A stretch of 64,000 nucleotides of DNA, taken from contig CM043969.1 of the NCBI GenBank assembly GCA_014529385.2, positions 34,176,446 to 34,240,445 of the forward strand, in the 5' to 3' direction. Below are positions 23,308 through 34,796 of this stretch, in pieces; within the stretch, counting starts at the first letter, position 1; every line of letters begins with the position of its first letter. The position numbers and the translations under genes were made by a program. Under the pieces are notes generated by a model, which did not search any database, was not told the DNA's origin, and saw nothing but the letters and a program-made list of their open reading frames with translations. The stretch is from Adiantum capillus-veneris (taxonomy: Eukaryota; Streptophyta; Polypodiopsida; Polypodiales; Pteridaceae).

Positions 23308-25718
23308 GTGTTCGCATGGAGCCATCCATCTTTCTCCCTCTCATCTTCAACCATCCCCCGCCCCACTTCTCATCACTCGGTGGGCCGCATGCAGTCTCCA
23401 ACCACTCCATTGCGGCTGTGATCGTCTGCCAACCCACCCTTATCGTCCCGCTTCTCTCCCTCACTTGATGCAACCACTCTCTCTCTGAACGAGTCAGCCA
23501 GATCCACATGAGCTCTCTGCTCTCCTTGTTGGCAACAAGGAATGGGCAGAACCACCTTTGCTAGTTCCTACCATCGAAAAACAGACGAACTCCTTACAAT
23601 ATTGTTATCACTGTGGCAGCAAGCCTTCCATGGCGCGTTGATCAATTATAAGATCAAGGCTGCTTAAGTACGTGTGACCACCAGAGACGTAGCACCAAGC
23701 CAGGGCACCTCAGATTCGCACGCCTCGTCCACTAGCAACTAGTGCTCATTCGACAGCTCCGACAGTAAAACCATGGCCTAGACCACTCTCTATTACTGCA
23801 AAATGCATGGCTTGGTGCTCCAAGGGTTTCTTGTACATGCAGCAAGCAGTGTGCACTCCGAAGCTCGATCTAATTTTTTTCTTTGAGAAGCCCTTTGTTG
23901 CTCTCGAAGAACTTTTACAAGTTGCCCAAGTTTCTGAATCCTTGTGGGTTCCTCAACCTTCCAATTCCACCACAGGTGCTCCTCTCGAATGTATTGAATA
24001 TGATGTTTATGTCCAGCGGTTCCCTTGCGGCAATTGGCCCTACGCCTATGGGGCTACACTCCGAGAGTACCTGCCACACTCGCCTTGTCATCATGAATTC
24101 TCCCTCCCTTGTTGAGACCCTATGGATGTGGAACGCTGGGCAGAAATGTTCCCTTCCATTATCTCTCAAGTTCACCCTGTTGAGATCCTTTCTACTTATG
24201 GCACCCTTTAGCTGATGTACTCAGAGTTTTAGCTACCTACCCAATTGGTTCCCACTCGGGAAAACTAATTCTTGAGATATTCGAATCGTGTAGGCCGTCG
24301 ATGGGTTGTTGTAGATGTCTCGATCGATAATCGACGTAATCTCTTAGCAAATAATGTACCAACTAGAGGTATGAATGGACATACACTAGTCATAACTGCT
24401 TCACTTATTTCAGAACGTGTTCATTGACTAACAATCGAGGTATTTCTATAAGCAATCTCAAACCTATTACTAACAATTTCGTGCAGCTACTTCTTGCGTA
24501 ATCAAAACAATACCGCTCACAAAAGCAAAATCTCATTCTATCAATAGTATTGGTCAGTGTTTTATTTAAATTGAATGATTTTTGAAACTGGCTAAGCAAA
24601 ACCAAGGGTGTTTGATGTTGACGCTTCTGCATTTTCCTACGATGTCCCATCTTTTCCCCTATTCTCTAAATTTACACCGTGTCTCACAAAATATTGAACG
24701 ACATTATTGGTTTGTCCAAGCTAATATATATTCTTTGTAAAATCATCTACAAATGCACCCACATTCACTACTCTATTCACTCCAAGTCCTTACAGGGACA
24801 CGATACTTCATAAGAAGCTAATAATTAGCATGCTATCATGTTTGCAAGACTTTTATAAATATGTCGGTCAGTTGTTGTCACTCTTCCTGTTGTAATTTTT
24901 CAACGGTTGTAGGCTCGCAACGCTAACAATTGACAGCTAGGTATTCTCATTTAGGATCTTCATTATTCGCCTTTTTGTAGTTAAACTCTCCCACTTTCAA
25001 TCCTAACTTTGCATCCGTTTTACCATTATCAACTTTGACAATATGAATGTGCGGTTTACTTATTTTTGGCACCTTGTCTTTTAGTAATACTTTTGCAGAT
25101 AACGTTCAACTACATTGCTACAATCAGAGAACCTCAAGGTATGAATTATGACTACATCCCTCTAGATAAATTCTCCCTGATAAGTAAGCTCCCTCCCTTT
25201 ATAAATTTCATTTGAATGCAATATTACCTAATTCCCCACCCCAGTCCTTATTCCACGTACTTTCTTATTCAGGCATCAAAAAATAAAATAAAATAATAAA
25301 ATAATAATAATAAATAAATCACCTTTTCCTACATCTCCTTATCTAACAATCCTCCAGTATAATTTAGATTGAACAAAATTAATACTTTTTCAAGTTAATG
25401 TCTTTTGAGGGATCACTTTTACAGATATTCTCATACCCACCCACCTTTACAACAAGTAACTTGGGTATCATCAGACAATTTTCGACAATAGAGCCCTTCA
25501 CTTATTTCCATTCTATTACAAGTTGTCAATGTACTTATATTCATTGAAACGTCATATATTGACATAACTGATCAGACAGCTACTTAAATCAGTCTTGTTG
25601 TTTTGGGATATTGTTTTCATTTGGTTTAAACACTACAGTCTACTCCAATTTGATATCAAGCAGGTAATTTATGATGTTGTTTTTTTATGCTTGGTCTAGT
25701 CCATTGGTCACGTGTACA

Positions 25719-25922
25719 TAGATCCGCCAATTTAGGCAGTGTGAAAATGCTCATCCTGGTGCAGATTCGCCGATCTAGGCAGCACAACAACAAAAAAACT
25801 ACAGATTTACACCTTTTAAGCAATACCAAATGCAGATTCGCCGATTTAGGCAGCATTACTGCAGATTCGCCGATCTAGGTAGCACGTCCTATTGGTGTAG
25901 ATTCGCCGATTTAGGCAACACC
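25719..25922 (+). repeat. Array of 25-base GCAGATTCGCCGATTTAGGCAGCA motifs
   Basis: Five good copies (near 25719, 25761, 25832, 25861, 25896) and one degenerate copy (near 25800) of GCAGATTCGCCGATYTAGGCAGCAC, with irregular spacers of 4-46 bases. It lies about 430 bases before the 3' LTR of the LARD-like element. A diverged relative is at 60909-61222. Confidence 0.85.
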
Positions 25923-25927
25923 AATCA

Positions 25928-25976
25928 CAAAATCATACTGCAGTGGCTGGCCACCACTGAAATTGGTATGATTTTG
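25928..25976. repeat. Inverted repeat (hairpin)
   Basis: CAAAATCATAC pairs with GTATGATTTTG, and an inner CAGTGG/CCACTG pair adds to the stem. It follows the 25-base motif array directly. Confidence 0.7.
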
Positions 25977-26348
25977 TTAGCCGGGTACATAATGAAAGTG
26001 ATTTGGATTTGGACTTATATTGTGGAATTGGAATTGGATTGGGATTTGGTATCTGATGATTATGTTATCACGGCAATGTTTATGTGATGAGACTTGACAT
26101 TATGAGATTGATGATGAGTGTGACCAATGATATCCTGATTCATCAGGGTATGACATATACTGCTTATTCTAGTGGTATGGGACACTAGAATAGGTAGTAT
26201 GTGGATGACGTCAGGCATAAGCAATGTTGTCTAGTTTTATGGATTTTTTTACTATTTGATACAGATTTTCTAATCATTGTTTTTGACAAGTATTGTTGCA
26301 GATTTTTATCTTCGCAACTGAGGACAGTTGCTTTCCAACGGAGAGGTA

Positions 26349-26830
26349 TGTTATAGAATTCACATTTTATTATTTATTGCAAATGACAGGTGGAAAAGAC
26401 TAGACCCACCTTGGCCTATGCAAATGTATTTGTATATCATGTACATTTTATTATTCAAGTGCTCTTTTATGAGCTTTGGCCAATTATGACCGGCCGGCCA
26501 ATTTGTAACCAATTTGACCATTCAAGAAATCTATATAACAAATACGTGCAAGAGGGAAATGGTCACTCTTGCACAGGGGGAGATTGTACCCAGTGCTTGT
26601 GTCTTGTTCTCTCCTCTCTTCTCTCTCGCCGTGCCGACGTAGCACTTCGCTCTAGGAGGTGCGCCTGCACGTGTTCTTTCGCTCTCTCCCGCTCTCTATC
26701 TCTCTTTGTTCGTGTATGACTTGATCATATACTCACAGGCTTTGTCAGGTATGCGTAATTGCGGTGTTTTGTTGTTTCCATCATGCTATTCGAGGTATTT
26801 TGCAGGGACGCTACGCTCCCGTCTGTAGCA
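26349..26830 (+). repeat. 3' LTR of the nested LARD-like element
   Basis: Same length as the 5' LTR with about 14 substitutions. It is preceded by a purine-rich GGAGAGGTA and followed by GCCAC. Confidence 0.92.
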
Positions 26831-27552
26831 GCCACTCCCATTGGAACAGGTTTGAAGGTTAGTCTACATGATGCTGGTGATCGTGCTGATGTCACTCTTT
26901 ACCAAACTGTTGTTGGCTGCCTCATTTATGTATGCAACACGAGGTCGGATATTCAGTTTGCAATCTCACAGGTCAGCAAATTTATGCATAGCCCAGGGTC
27001 TAAGCATTGGCAGGCTGTCAAGAGGATTTTCCGCTACCTTAGTGGCACTTTACATCTTGGCTTGTTTTATCCAAGGGGGGATCATTGCTGCCAGACTTAC
27101 ATGCTTTTTCGGACTTAGATTGGGCTGGTTGTTTTGACACGTGAGTGTCCACAAGTGGTTTTTGTTTCATGCTTGGCAGTTCATGTATATCATGGTTGAG
27201 CAAGAAGCAAACTTATGTGGCCACTTCGAGTTGTGAGGCTGAGTACAGAGCAGTCTTCACATCTACGATTGAGTGTGTATGGCTCAAACACCTTATGGAT
27301 GATTTGGGTGTTGGATATGACACTGACAGTCAGAGCGCATTGGCAGTTGTAAGGAACCTAGTTTTTCATGCTCGCACAAAGCACATTGAGGTGCATTACC
27401 ACTATGTCAGGGAGAGGCTCTCAGCAGGAGAGATCAACTTGGCTTATGTGCCGACACAGGACAACCTTGCAGATCTTTTCACAAAGGCATTGTCTCGTGA
27501 GAAGCTTGAAGCTTTTCGCAAAGCTTTGGGCTTACTCCCCTTTGTGGACTGA
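26831..27552 (+). pseudogene. Copia polyprotein, 3' part (end of reverse transcriptase and RNase H)
   Basis: Resumes exactly at the duplicated GCCAC with ATPIGTGLKVSLHDAGD, continuing the interrupted reverse transcriptase. RNase H follows: DIQFAISQVSKFMHSPGSKH, KKQTYVATSSCEAEYRAV (27200-27255), KHIEVHYHYVRERL and DLFTKALSREKLEAF, with a TGA at 27550-27552. A frameshift lies between 27075 and 27145, where the DLDWAGCFDT-like block is out of frame. The 3' LTR follows 75 bases later, after a CCAGGGGGGA polypurine tract. Confidence 0.9.
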
Positions 27553-27627
27553 TCATGTCCTTAGGGCATGGCACTTCCCTTTACTCATGTGCCAGCTCTC
27601 GTTCACCGCATCACTCCAGGGGGGATT

Positions 27628-27853
27628 TGTTACCATATACATGTGGTAGTGATGTGTGTGAACACACTAGGACCGCCGGGGCATTTTTTCCCTCTTTAGG
27701 AGTTTTTTTCCCCCGTGCATTGTATATACGCCCATCACTCTAGGGCTATCTATCTTTCGATTGCATACTAAGTAACACACTCTCTATTGTGTGCCTTGAG
27801 CTTCCTTCGTCTTCTCCAAGCTATGTGCGTTTCTTTGCAACCCTAATTCCACA
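27628..27853 (+). repeat. 3' LTR of the outer Copia element
   Basis: Matches 11402-11625 with about 13 differences. It is preceded by a polypurine tract (27617-27625) and followed by GTGAT (27854-27858), identical to the bases before the 5' LTR. Confidence 0.92.
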
Positions 27854-27858
27854 GTGAT

Positions 27859-29435
27859 GAGGAAGAGCGAGAGAGCAATTCAAGTATACTTCAAAAAATG
27901 ATGTGGGCCTTTGTGTGGAGTTGTTGTAGGAATATCCATCATCAAAATTGGTTGTCAATGTGTTTGCTTGATTTTCTAGTCACAAATGCATGGCAGAGCT
28001 AAGATTCTTGTGGGATATCAATGTCAAAATATGGAGGAAATATAGTGAACTATAGGTGTACACGTGTGTAGGTTTTCATTGAAAAAATAAGGGGCCAAGT
28101 GTGCATGGATAGATGAGGCATTGTAGGTACTTACCCACTATAGTGTGTGCTCATGGAGCATACCATTTTGTAGCAGGATCCTCATGACACCACTATTTTG
28201 GAAAACTTGAAGGTAATGAATTTCTCCCGATGCATTGCACATCCCAAAAAAAAAAGTGACCCTCCTACATTGTCTAGAGGAGAAGCAAACATGACTTTTC
28301 AACACTAGAGGAAAAGCATATTGTGCCCCTTCAACACTGTAGGAGGAAACAAGTATTCAGGGGAAGGACACGTTCCCTACGGTTTACAATAGCTAGATAA
28401 TGATGGTGCCACATCCTTGCCCTACTTACATATGGTTTTCTTTTCTTTTTTTAGCACATGCATGGGAGCACATGTTGCATTGTCATGATTTTTCGAACCC
28501 ATGTCTCTAAATTTTTACTACGATGGACATCTATTGACCTCTAATTTTTCATTCTTGCATGTTTTGGACGATTGATATATATACATGGACCTTGGGATCA
28601 ATTTTCAACATAATATATAGGTACAATACTACCCTTCCATTGGAGCATATTCAATGAAGATCTACTTCATGACTGTGACTTGAATCGAATCGTTCCCTAC
28701 AAAGTAATCATGGCACACTACTTTATCATGCTAGTCATGCAGCTTTACATTGCCTAGCCATGCTCCTCTATATTGGCTTTTCTTTCTCGAAGAGGTTTTC
28801 TTTATAAGTTCCAATGGAGAGGCTCTCTCACTCAATGTGGGAGTTTTCCATTCCCTAACTAGGCTCCTAAGGTTGATGATTTAGCAAATGGGTATTATAG
28901 GTATGTTATTCTATAGGGACCCCACTTTGGTACACCACCGTAAGGTCCCATAGGCGTCGCCTCGAAAATTACCTAGGGAAACTAGTAGATGAGCTTGAAG
29001 TTGCAATTCTTTTTTTGGTTTGTAATGCACCATGCCATCATAGTGACAAATAGATAAGATGAGTAACACGTGCAAGGTATCATCACTAAACAATAAGCTT
29101 ATTCACATGGCGTTTGCCGACTTAGCAAAAAGAAAACCCTAAAAAAATAGCAATTTCAAAAGCTTATATCTCTACGTAAAAAATATAGGCCCACTATATG
29201 AAATTGTATGATCCGATCTATTTTACCAAAAAAACTTTACTTATAAAATCTCAAAGAATACATTGTATCTTTGTCAATTATAAATTATATTTTTCATGAA
29301 AGACACTAAATCACTGGATGCTACCATTTCTCCATAAATCTATGTGATAGGCTCTTTTTTAAGTGATCAATAACGTCAACTCAAATTATCATATCATTAT
29401 GATGACTTGGTGAGCCTAAGGCTCTTTGTTTGTAA
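27859..29435. other. Unassigned AT-rich spacer
   Basis: No open frame above about 60 residues and no family motif seen. It contains scattered poly-A and poly-T runs, but no terminal repeats could be matched by eye. Confidence 0.5.
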
Positions 29436-30480
29436 TCAGGCAGCATGCTCATCCACGTAGAGCAATTATTCAATTTTCAATTATTGTCATGATTGTATGG
29501 TCTGATTGCTGTCATGATTGTAGCTTTTCAATGTTGTGCTACTCTCAAGTGATTTTCCATCGCTTCCTTTTTATCGTGGGCTATATGATTTACTGCCATG
29601 ATCATAGCTTTTCAACTCGCACATTGTGTCCCTTAGAACGCACAAGATTGCTGATTGCAGGATATGCCCAACAGGGGAGGGCATGGCCAAGAAGATTTGG
29701 GATGTTTTCAACATATGAGAAGAGAGGGTATCTCTCGAGATGCAATCACCTATGCTTTCCTTGGTTGACTGGTCGACATGTATGCCAAATGTGATGTACT
29801 GCAGAAATCACAAAACTTTCTTCAGGAGCTGTTTGTTCAGAATGTCATCTCTTGGAGTGCATTGATTGCGGGATCTACCCAACAAGAATAAGTCTTGGAA
29901 GCTCTGGGTTGTTTTCAACACATGTCATCCCTCCATATGCAATCACCTACGTACACTTGCATCTTAAAGGCATGTGGCATCACACAAGATGCTGATGTGG
30001 GCAAAGGAATCCACGATGATATTTTTAGTTAAGAGTTGTTTCTTGGTTGACATGTATGCCAAATACTTCAAATGGCTCAAAAAGTGCTTGACAAGATTCC
30101 TATCCGAAGGTCGTTCCTTGGAATGCACTGATTGTGGGATATGCTCAACAAGGACAAGGCCAGTGGGTGCTTTTCCATTGCTTCCTTTTTATCGTGGGCT
30201 ATAGAATTTATTGGCACATTGCATCCCTTGGAACGCACTAATTGTTGATTGCAGGATATGGCCAATAGGGGCCGGTAGGGTCAGAAAGTTTTGGGTTGTT
30301 TTCAACAGATGAGAAGAGAGGGTGTCTCTCAAGATGCAATAACCTATGCTTTCATGCTTGACACTACCTTGATCGACATGTATGCCAAATGGGGTGTACT
30401 TCAGAAAGCACAAAACTTGCTTCAAGAGATTCTTTCCCGGAATGCCGTCTCTTGGAGTGCATTTATTGCGGGATTTACTA
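29436..30480 (+). pseudogene. PPR gene relic, PLS type, with internal duplication
   Basis: Many PPR signatures occur in several frames: GGATATGCCCAACAGGGGAG (GYAQQG), ATGTATGCCAAATGTGATG (MYAKCD), NVISWSALIAG-like at 29845, CILKACG-like at 29960 followed by DADVGKGIHDDI, VDMYAK at 30045 and 30380, and NALIVGYAQQGQ-like at 30130. A segment beginning ATTGCTTCCTTTTTATCGTG (29560 and 30177) is repeated with the following PPR text, so part of the relic was duplicated. Stops and shifts are frequent. An intact gene of this kind would bind organellar RNA. Confidence 0.75.
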
Positions 30481-30704
30481 TTTTTTAGATTAAAAATTTT
30501 CTCACGAATAAAACCCAAAATCAAACAGTTGCAAAAGAGGATGTAACTTTCATTAAAATGGGTTTGGCTTCTTGTTATATGAGCTTGAATTTGAATCCAT
30601 CAGCAAAACCCAACACTTGCCTTGTAACAATTTACATGCTTTTTGTGACTTGTTCGGAGAAGACAATTTCAAGGTCATAAATATGTCCAACAAGTTTTGA
30701 ACTC

Positions 30705-30784
<80 letters not shown>

Positions 30785-30932
30785 AGAAGAAGAAAAGTTT
30801 TAATGTCATAGGGAAAATCCCAAGAGACCTCAAAGATATGATGGTGAGTCTTGAACTAAAGGCATGATACTCTAGAGAGAACTCTAATAACCAATCTATC
30901 ACACCCGGGGGAAAGTGTGTGTGTGCGCGCAC

Positions 30933-30972
<40 letters not shown>

Positions 30973-31313
30973 AAAGATACGAGTTTTGAACTCGAGAATG
31001 ATGATATGAGCGAGCGAGTAGGTAACAAAATGACGAAAGGAGGCGGAGGGCCGGCAATTGACCTTGGCGGGATGAAAAGTGTGAAAAATGCGAGCAAACA
31101 CACACACAGACAGGCAGATGCATGCAAACGCATGCAAGGGGGAGGGGCGAACTCACCTAAGCGTATTTTGGCTATTTAGATTCAAAGCTGCATGCACACA
31201 CACAAACACACACTCATCTTAGTCATAAGCCCCAGACACACAGCCCTTGAGCATTCTAGAAGAAGATCAGAAGGCCTGGTTTCGGAATTCGCCGAAGAAT
31301 CCATCAAGCTTTC
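30481..31313. other. Spacer with GT/GA microsatellites upstream of the acyl carrier protein gene
   Basis: GT run 30708-30736 followed by GA to 30780; a second GT/GC/GA run 30918-30968; CA-rich stretches around 31098 and 31197. It probably includes the promoter and 5' untranslated region of the gene at 31314. No clear TATA box could be chosen. Confidence 0.6.
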
Positions 31314-31385
31314 ATGGCTTCCTTCACCATCTCGCTCTCTGTGTACGTGCCTCAGCTGGCCTCCCCTTCTCAACATCTCGCCAAG

Positions 31386-31425
<40 letters not shown>

Positions 31426-31518
31426 GAATAACAGGTCTTGAGTTCAACTCCTCGTCGGCTAGATCTTTAAGGTCTCTTGGGATAGTTTGCTACGACGTTA
31501 AAATTCTCTTCTTCTTCT

Positions 31519-31555
<37 letters not shown>

Positions 31556-33314
31556 ACACAGACACACACGCACGCACGCACGCCTTTATCAAGAGTTTGA
31601 TTGTGGTAATGACCAATTTCAGAATATGGGCTCCTACAGCGGATTGAAATGCTGCCAATTCCCCAAGAAGATAAGCTTGCAGGCTAAAAGGACATCTTCT
31701 TTCCGGCCTCTTAGAGTTTCTTGCCAGGTTAGCTGTCTATGGGCTTTCAACATGTGATTAACATGTAGAATGCATGGGTCTGGTTAAAAGATCTCATTGA
31801 TTGGCATGAATTCAAATGCATTGAAACCCGATGTTAAATCTCCGAGACTATTCTTGCATAGTTTTTTGAGTAAGATACTGTGATTTCAATTATTTCACTG
31901 TAGTTTTGGTTGCTCTAAGCTTGCTTAATTAATCCATGCGAAACAGGACAAGAAATTGCGGGTAGACCTTATTGATTATATCAAGGCTAATTACTGAAAA
32001 GCCAATCTCGATGGGTGCCTGCACTATTCGGACAAAATATAATGCATCAATCCTGTTTAATGAGAAGGGGATCGCGCACTTTAGCTTGTGAAGGCTTCAG
32101 ATGCTCTGGATGAATCCTTGTGAGCTTCGGATGAGAATGGGATAGTCCAAACGTCAATCCTTCCGTAGGATTCGGATGCTCTCCAGCAAGCTCTCTGTGC
32201 ACACTGTGCTTGGAAGTCACAAGGGGAGAAGAAAAATTGTCGTTATCGAGCCTGTGTCCATAACATCAGATTTGAATCCCCTTCTTACAGAGTGCATACA
32301 ATTTTAACTAGACGTTCACGATGAGATTGCTACTGATAGAGTCAATTGAAAAACTTAAGGTTTTAATTAAGAAGCTTAAAACCCTCAATTGTGGCGAGAA
32401 ATAAGCCAATAAAACTCGCTTCTTTGCACTTATATTTTTATGCTATTTGCGTATTGAATTTAACCTTCTGCTTATTTCTTTTGAATCGATGTACGCACAG
32501 AGTACTATTGAGCAAGTACAAGACATAATTGCAACGAAGCTCTCTGTCGACCGTGCAACGGTACAACCACAAACAAAGTTCTCAGAATTGGGTGCAGATT
32601 CACTAGATACTGTAAGTACTAATCCTTGTCCTTCGTTTGCACTCAGAGTTTATACATGACATTTGTCATAAAAATACTATATCTTTAAGTTAAAAGTTTC
32701 AATTTGACTTGCTAATTAAACGATATCATTGAATTTCATAGGATAAGCATTGAACACATGGTTCAATCCCCTTAAGTTCGAAAATCATTAAGGATATCTT
32801 TGTTTTACTAGGGATTGGTTAAGCTACACTATCGCTAGGAGCATTAGAGAAATTGTTGCAGTGGAACACTTGGTTATCATAAGTCTGAAGCCTTCATTAT
32901 AAGAATCACATTGATCAATTGATCAGGGCTTTTGAAACTTGATTTGGAAAACTAGAGTCTCCATGGATGGCTTTGATCCCCTTCACATTCAAGCTTATTG
33001 CAAATAGGAGACTTAATATTCAACATTGGTTTGAGGAAAACCTTTTTAATATTTTAGCCAACGTCGTAGCTACAAAGACAATTAAGTATTTTGTAACCTA
33101 CCACTTATGAGAGGTTAGATAGTGTCAATTAATTAATCAACTATACATTGTATATGCCTCATTTCATTAGTTTTCACATCATTTAATGCAGGTGGAGATT
33201 GTTATGTCTTTGGAGGAGAAGTTCAATGTCTCGATTGGTGAAGAAGATGCTGAAAACATCTCTACCGTACAACAGGTGGCTGACCTAATCGAGAAGCAAA
33301 CCACGACTGCATAG
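31314..33314 (+). CDS. ACP: Plastid acyl carrier protein, four exons
   Basis: Exons 31314-31385, 31623-31727, 32501-32611 and 33192-33314, with GT-AG introns all in phase 0, give 136 residues, normal for a plant plastid ACP. Residues 1 to about 58 form a transit peptide (starts [10 protein letters not shown], Ser/Lys/Arg-rich, ends RPLRVSCQ, close to the usual VSC cleavage region). The mature protein is [16 protein letters not shown], then the GADSLDT box; Ser93 (codon 32600-32602) is the 4'-phosphopantetheine attachment site. Then come [15 protein letters not shown] and a last helix VADLIEKQ. It carries growing acyl chains for type II fatty acid synthesis in the stroma. The first exon is below usual length cut-offs; a start at 31626 in exon 2 is in the same frame but would give a short transit peptide. 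No break seen; the exon layout rules out a retrocopy. Confidence 0.92.
31387..31555. repeat. CT/TTC microsatellites inside ACP intron 1
   Basis: A CT run starts one base after the intron 1 donor (about 31387-31421); a TTC then CT run covers 31506-31555, about 65 bases before the acceptor at 31622. ACAC/GCAC repeats follow it. Confidence 0.9.
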
Positions 33315-34640
33315 AGGGAAAATAAAAAATCAAATCGCAAATTATGTAGGGAACTAGTAAGAATCACCACATAAGCAAAGCCTTTTTCTCTCTTCATTCG
33401 ATTGGCCGGTACTCTGAAATAGCCTATTTCTTGCAGTAATGCTCTGGTGCAAGAAATTTTTTTACAAAAAAAAAAGGAAAACATTGGAGTTGGATAGATG
33501 TACTGCATTGTTAGTGTTTGTCGGAGTATTTTTGATATGTAAAAGCTCTACACCACATTTGAGCTTGAAAATTGAGCAAAACTGAGTTTACTATGCAATT
33601 GTTTCTGAATATTAGGGATTGGATACATGTTGAATCATGTCAGTCCAAACCTTGGAAATATGTGTCGATACTTTGGAATATGTCTTTTGTAGTATTTGGA
33701 GACACATAATAATATTGTGTTTAGAGCCTAAAATTGATGATGTCTGAAAGTTCATCTGCCAAGTTGGAGATAGAAGAGCCTTGTGCTCTTTTTGTTTTCT
33801 TTTGCACCTTTGGAAGATGCTTTAATAACAGAATAACTGACTAGCTGTATTTTGCTTGAGAGAGAAGAGAGCCTCTGGCAAGCTCAGCATGGCAAAGCCT
33901 CTGCACTGCAGATCGCTCGAGGTGCCATGTGTGGCTTATTCAGTAAGCGGAATGGTGGCTCCAGGAACCATGACGAAAACATGGACACATGGGGGAGATG
34001 AGTACTCTGATAAGAGTGTTTGCAATTTCAGCATTGCATTTGTTTAATTTGTTCCTGCTTTTCACATATCGAGGTTGGAATGCGATCGGGTCTTCCGCAT
34101 TTTCCTTAGATGCCTCGTCGAAATGAACATGCTTACGGACATCCATTAGCAATTACTGACATGGCCTCAAAGCTCCATCCGTATGTACAAGTCTCACTTG
34201 TCCTTTAAGGTACAGGAGGATGTGCGGTATAAATGGTCTACAGTAGGGAAATGTGACTTGCAGGCCTTTTCAGCTTGAGCTTGTGGGGCTATGTCACATT
34301 CCCTTTTAAGGCACAGGAAATGTTTTTAGTAACCTTAATCTGTAAGTGCTGTATCCGAGAACACCCTTAGTAGCGTGTCCTATGAATGGTCTCGGTTCTA
34401 TTCCTAAAAGGAAATGCAGCTTTGCAGGCATTTTGCTCTGCTTTATCACTTACATATGGAGCAAGGCGAAACTGTCCATCCTTCAATTTTGAACTCTTTG
34501 CAAGAATCACCATATGCAAAATGCTTCAGCCTCAAAATATTTGGTTCCAAAACGCAGAATTTCTGCACAAAATGTTTCACCCCATAGAAGAGGAGAGAGT
34601 TTCGGACCAAACTGTATAAAAATCAAGAGAAATTTATTGC
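33315..34640. other. ACP 3' region and unassigned spacer
   Basis: The first ~200-400 bases are probably the 3' untranslated region (poly-A run at 33467). The rest shows no recognisable gene; short open frames at 33856, 34386 and on the minus strand at 34152 have no known motifs. Confidence 0.5.
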
Positions 34641-34653
34641 CCTATACGGCTCA

Positions 34654-34728
34654 ACTTTGTGAGCCAGTAGTAAAAAATCTAGGGGTTGAAACTTTGTGAG
34701 CCGGTAGTAAAAAATCTAGGGGTGTTTC
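34654..34728. repeat. Tandem duplication of a ~38-base unit
   Basis: AACTTTGTGAGCCAGTAGTA with AAAAATCTAGGGGT is repeated once, with one substitution in GCCRGTAG. Confidence 0.8.
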
Positions 34729-34796
34729 AACCGAGGTTTCATTTTCATCAGCACCACTTGAAATGTTTCAAAAGTTTCAAGGTTTCACCCCTGCCA

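Larger units (their letters stand above)
22375..26348 (+). other. LARD-like element, internal region, right part
   Basis: About 4 kb without recognisable protein domains on either strand. It contains a CT microsatellite (23228-23304), CT- and CA-rich stretches, an A/T-rich run (25268-25320), an array of 25-base motifs (25719-25922) and a hairpin-forming sequence (25928-25976). Several 60-110 residue open frames exist, but they overlap on both strands and look incidental. The first bases, TTTAC (22375-22379), are the right target duplication of the inner element. Confidence 0.6.
15406..26830 (+). mobile_element. Nested non-coding (LARD-like) LTR retrotransposon
   Basis: Two 482-base direct LTRs (15406-15887, 26349-26830; about 97% identical by eye) begin TGTTATAGAATTC and end CTGTAGCA. 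Each is flanked on the outside by GCCAC (15401-15405, 26831-26835), so this is one complete insertion. A TGGTATCAGAGC primer site follows the 5' LTR. After subtracting the inner Copia element (16496-22374), about 4.6 kb of internal sequence remains (15888-16495 and 22375-26348), in which no gag, protease, integrase or reverse transcriptase motif is recognisable. That matches the non-autonomous large retrotransposon derivatives, presumably mobilised by Copia proteins acting on the shared primer-site type. Confidence 0.88.
11402..27853 (+). mobile_element. Outer Copia-type LTR retrotransposon, split by a nested insertion
   Basis: It begins and ends with similar ~225 base LTRs in direct orientation (11402-11625, 27628-27853; about 94% identical by eye), flanked by GTGAT on both sides. 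The PBS, gag, protease, integrase, reverse transcriptase and RNase H order is that of Copia elements. The coding region stops at 15405 within the reverse transcriptase and resumes at 26831; between these points sits another LTR element with its own GCCAC target duplication. The same family recurs at 55900-58604 and 58611-59745. Frameshifts, stops and loss of the catalytic YVDD box make this copy inactive. Confidence 0.92.

Noticed and set aside
23198-23509. Open frames of Ser-Leu or Arg-Glu repeats over CT/AG runs (also at 638-859, 9155-9424, 30675-31179)
   Set aside because: They are translations of microsatellites in several frames and both strands, with no coding character.
25719-25922. 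CRISPR-like array
   Set aside because: Spacing is irregular, the sequence is eukaryotic, and the array lies within an LTR retrotransposon; no cas-like genes.
31626-31727. ACP translation starting at the exon 2 ATG (31626)
   Set aside because: Exon 31314-31385 gives a typical MASF-type transit-peptide start with in-phase GT-AG splicing and normal total length; kept only as an alternative start.
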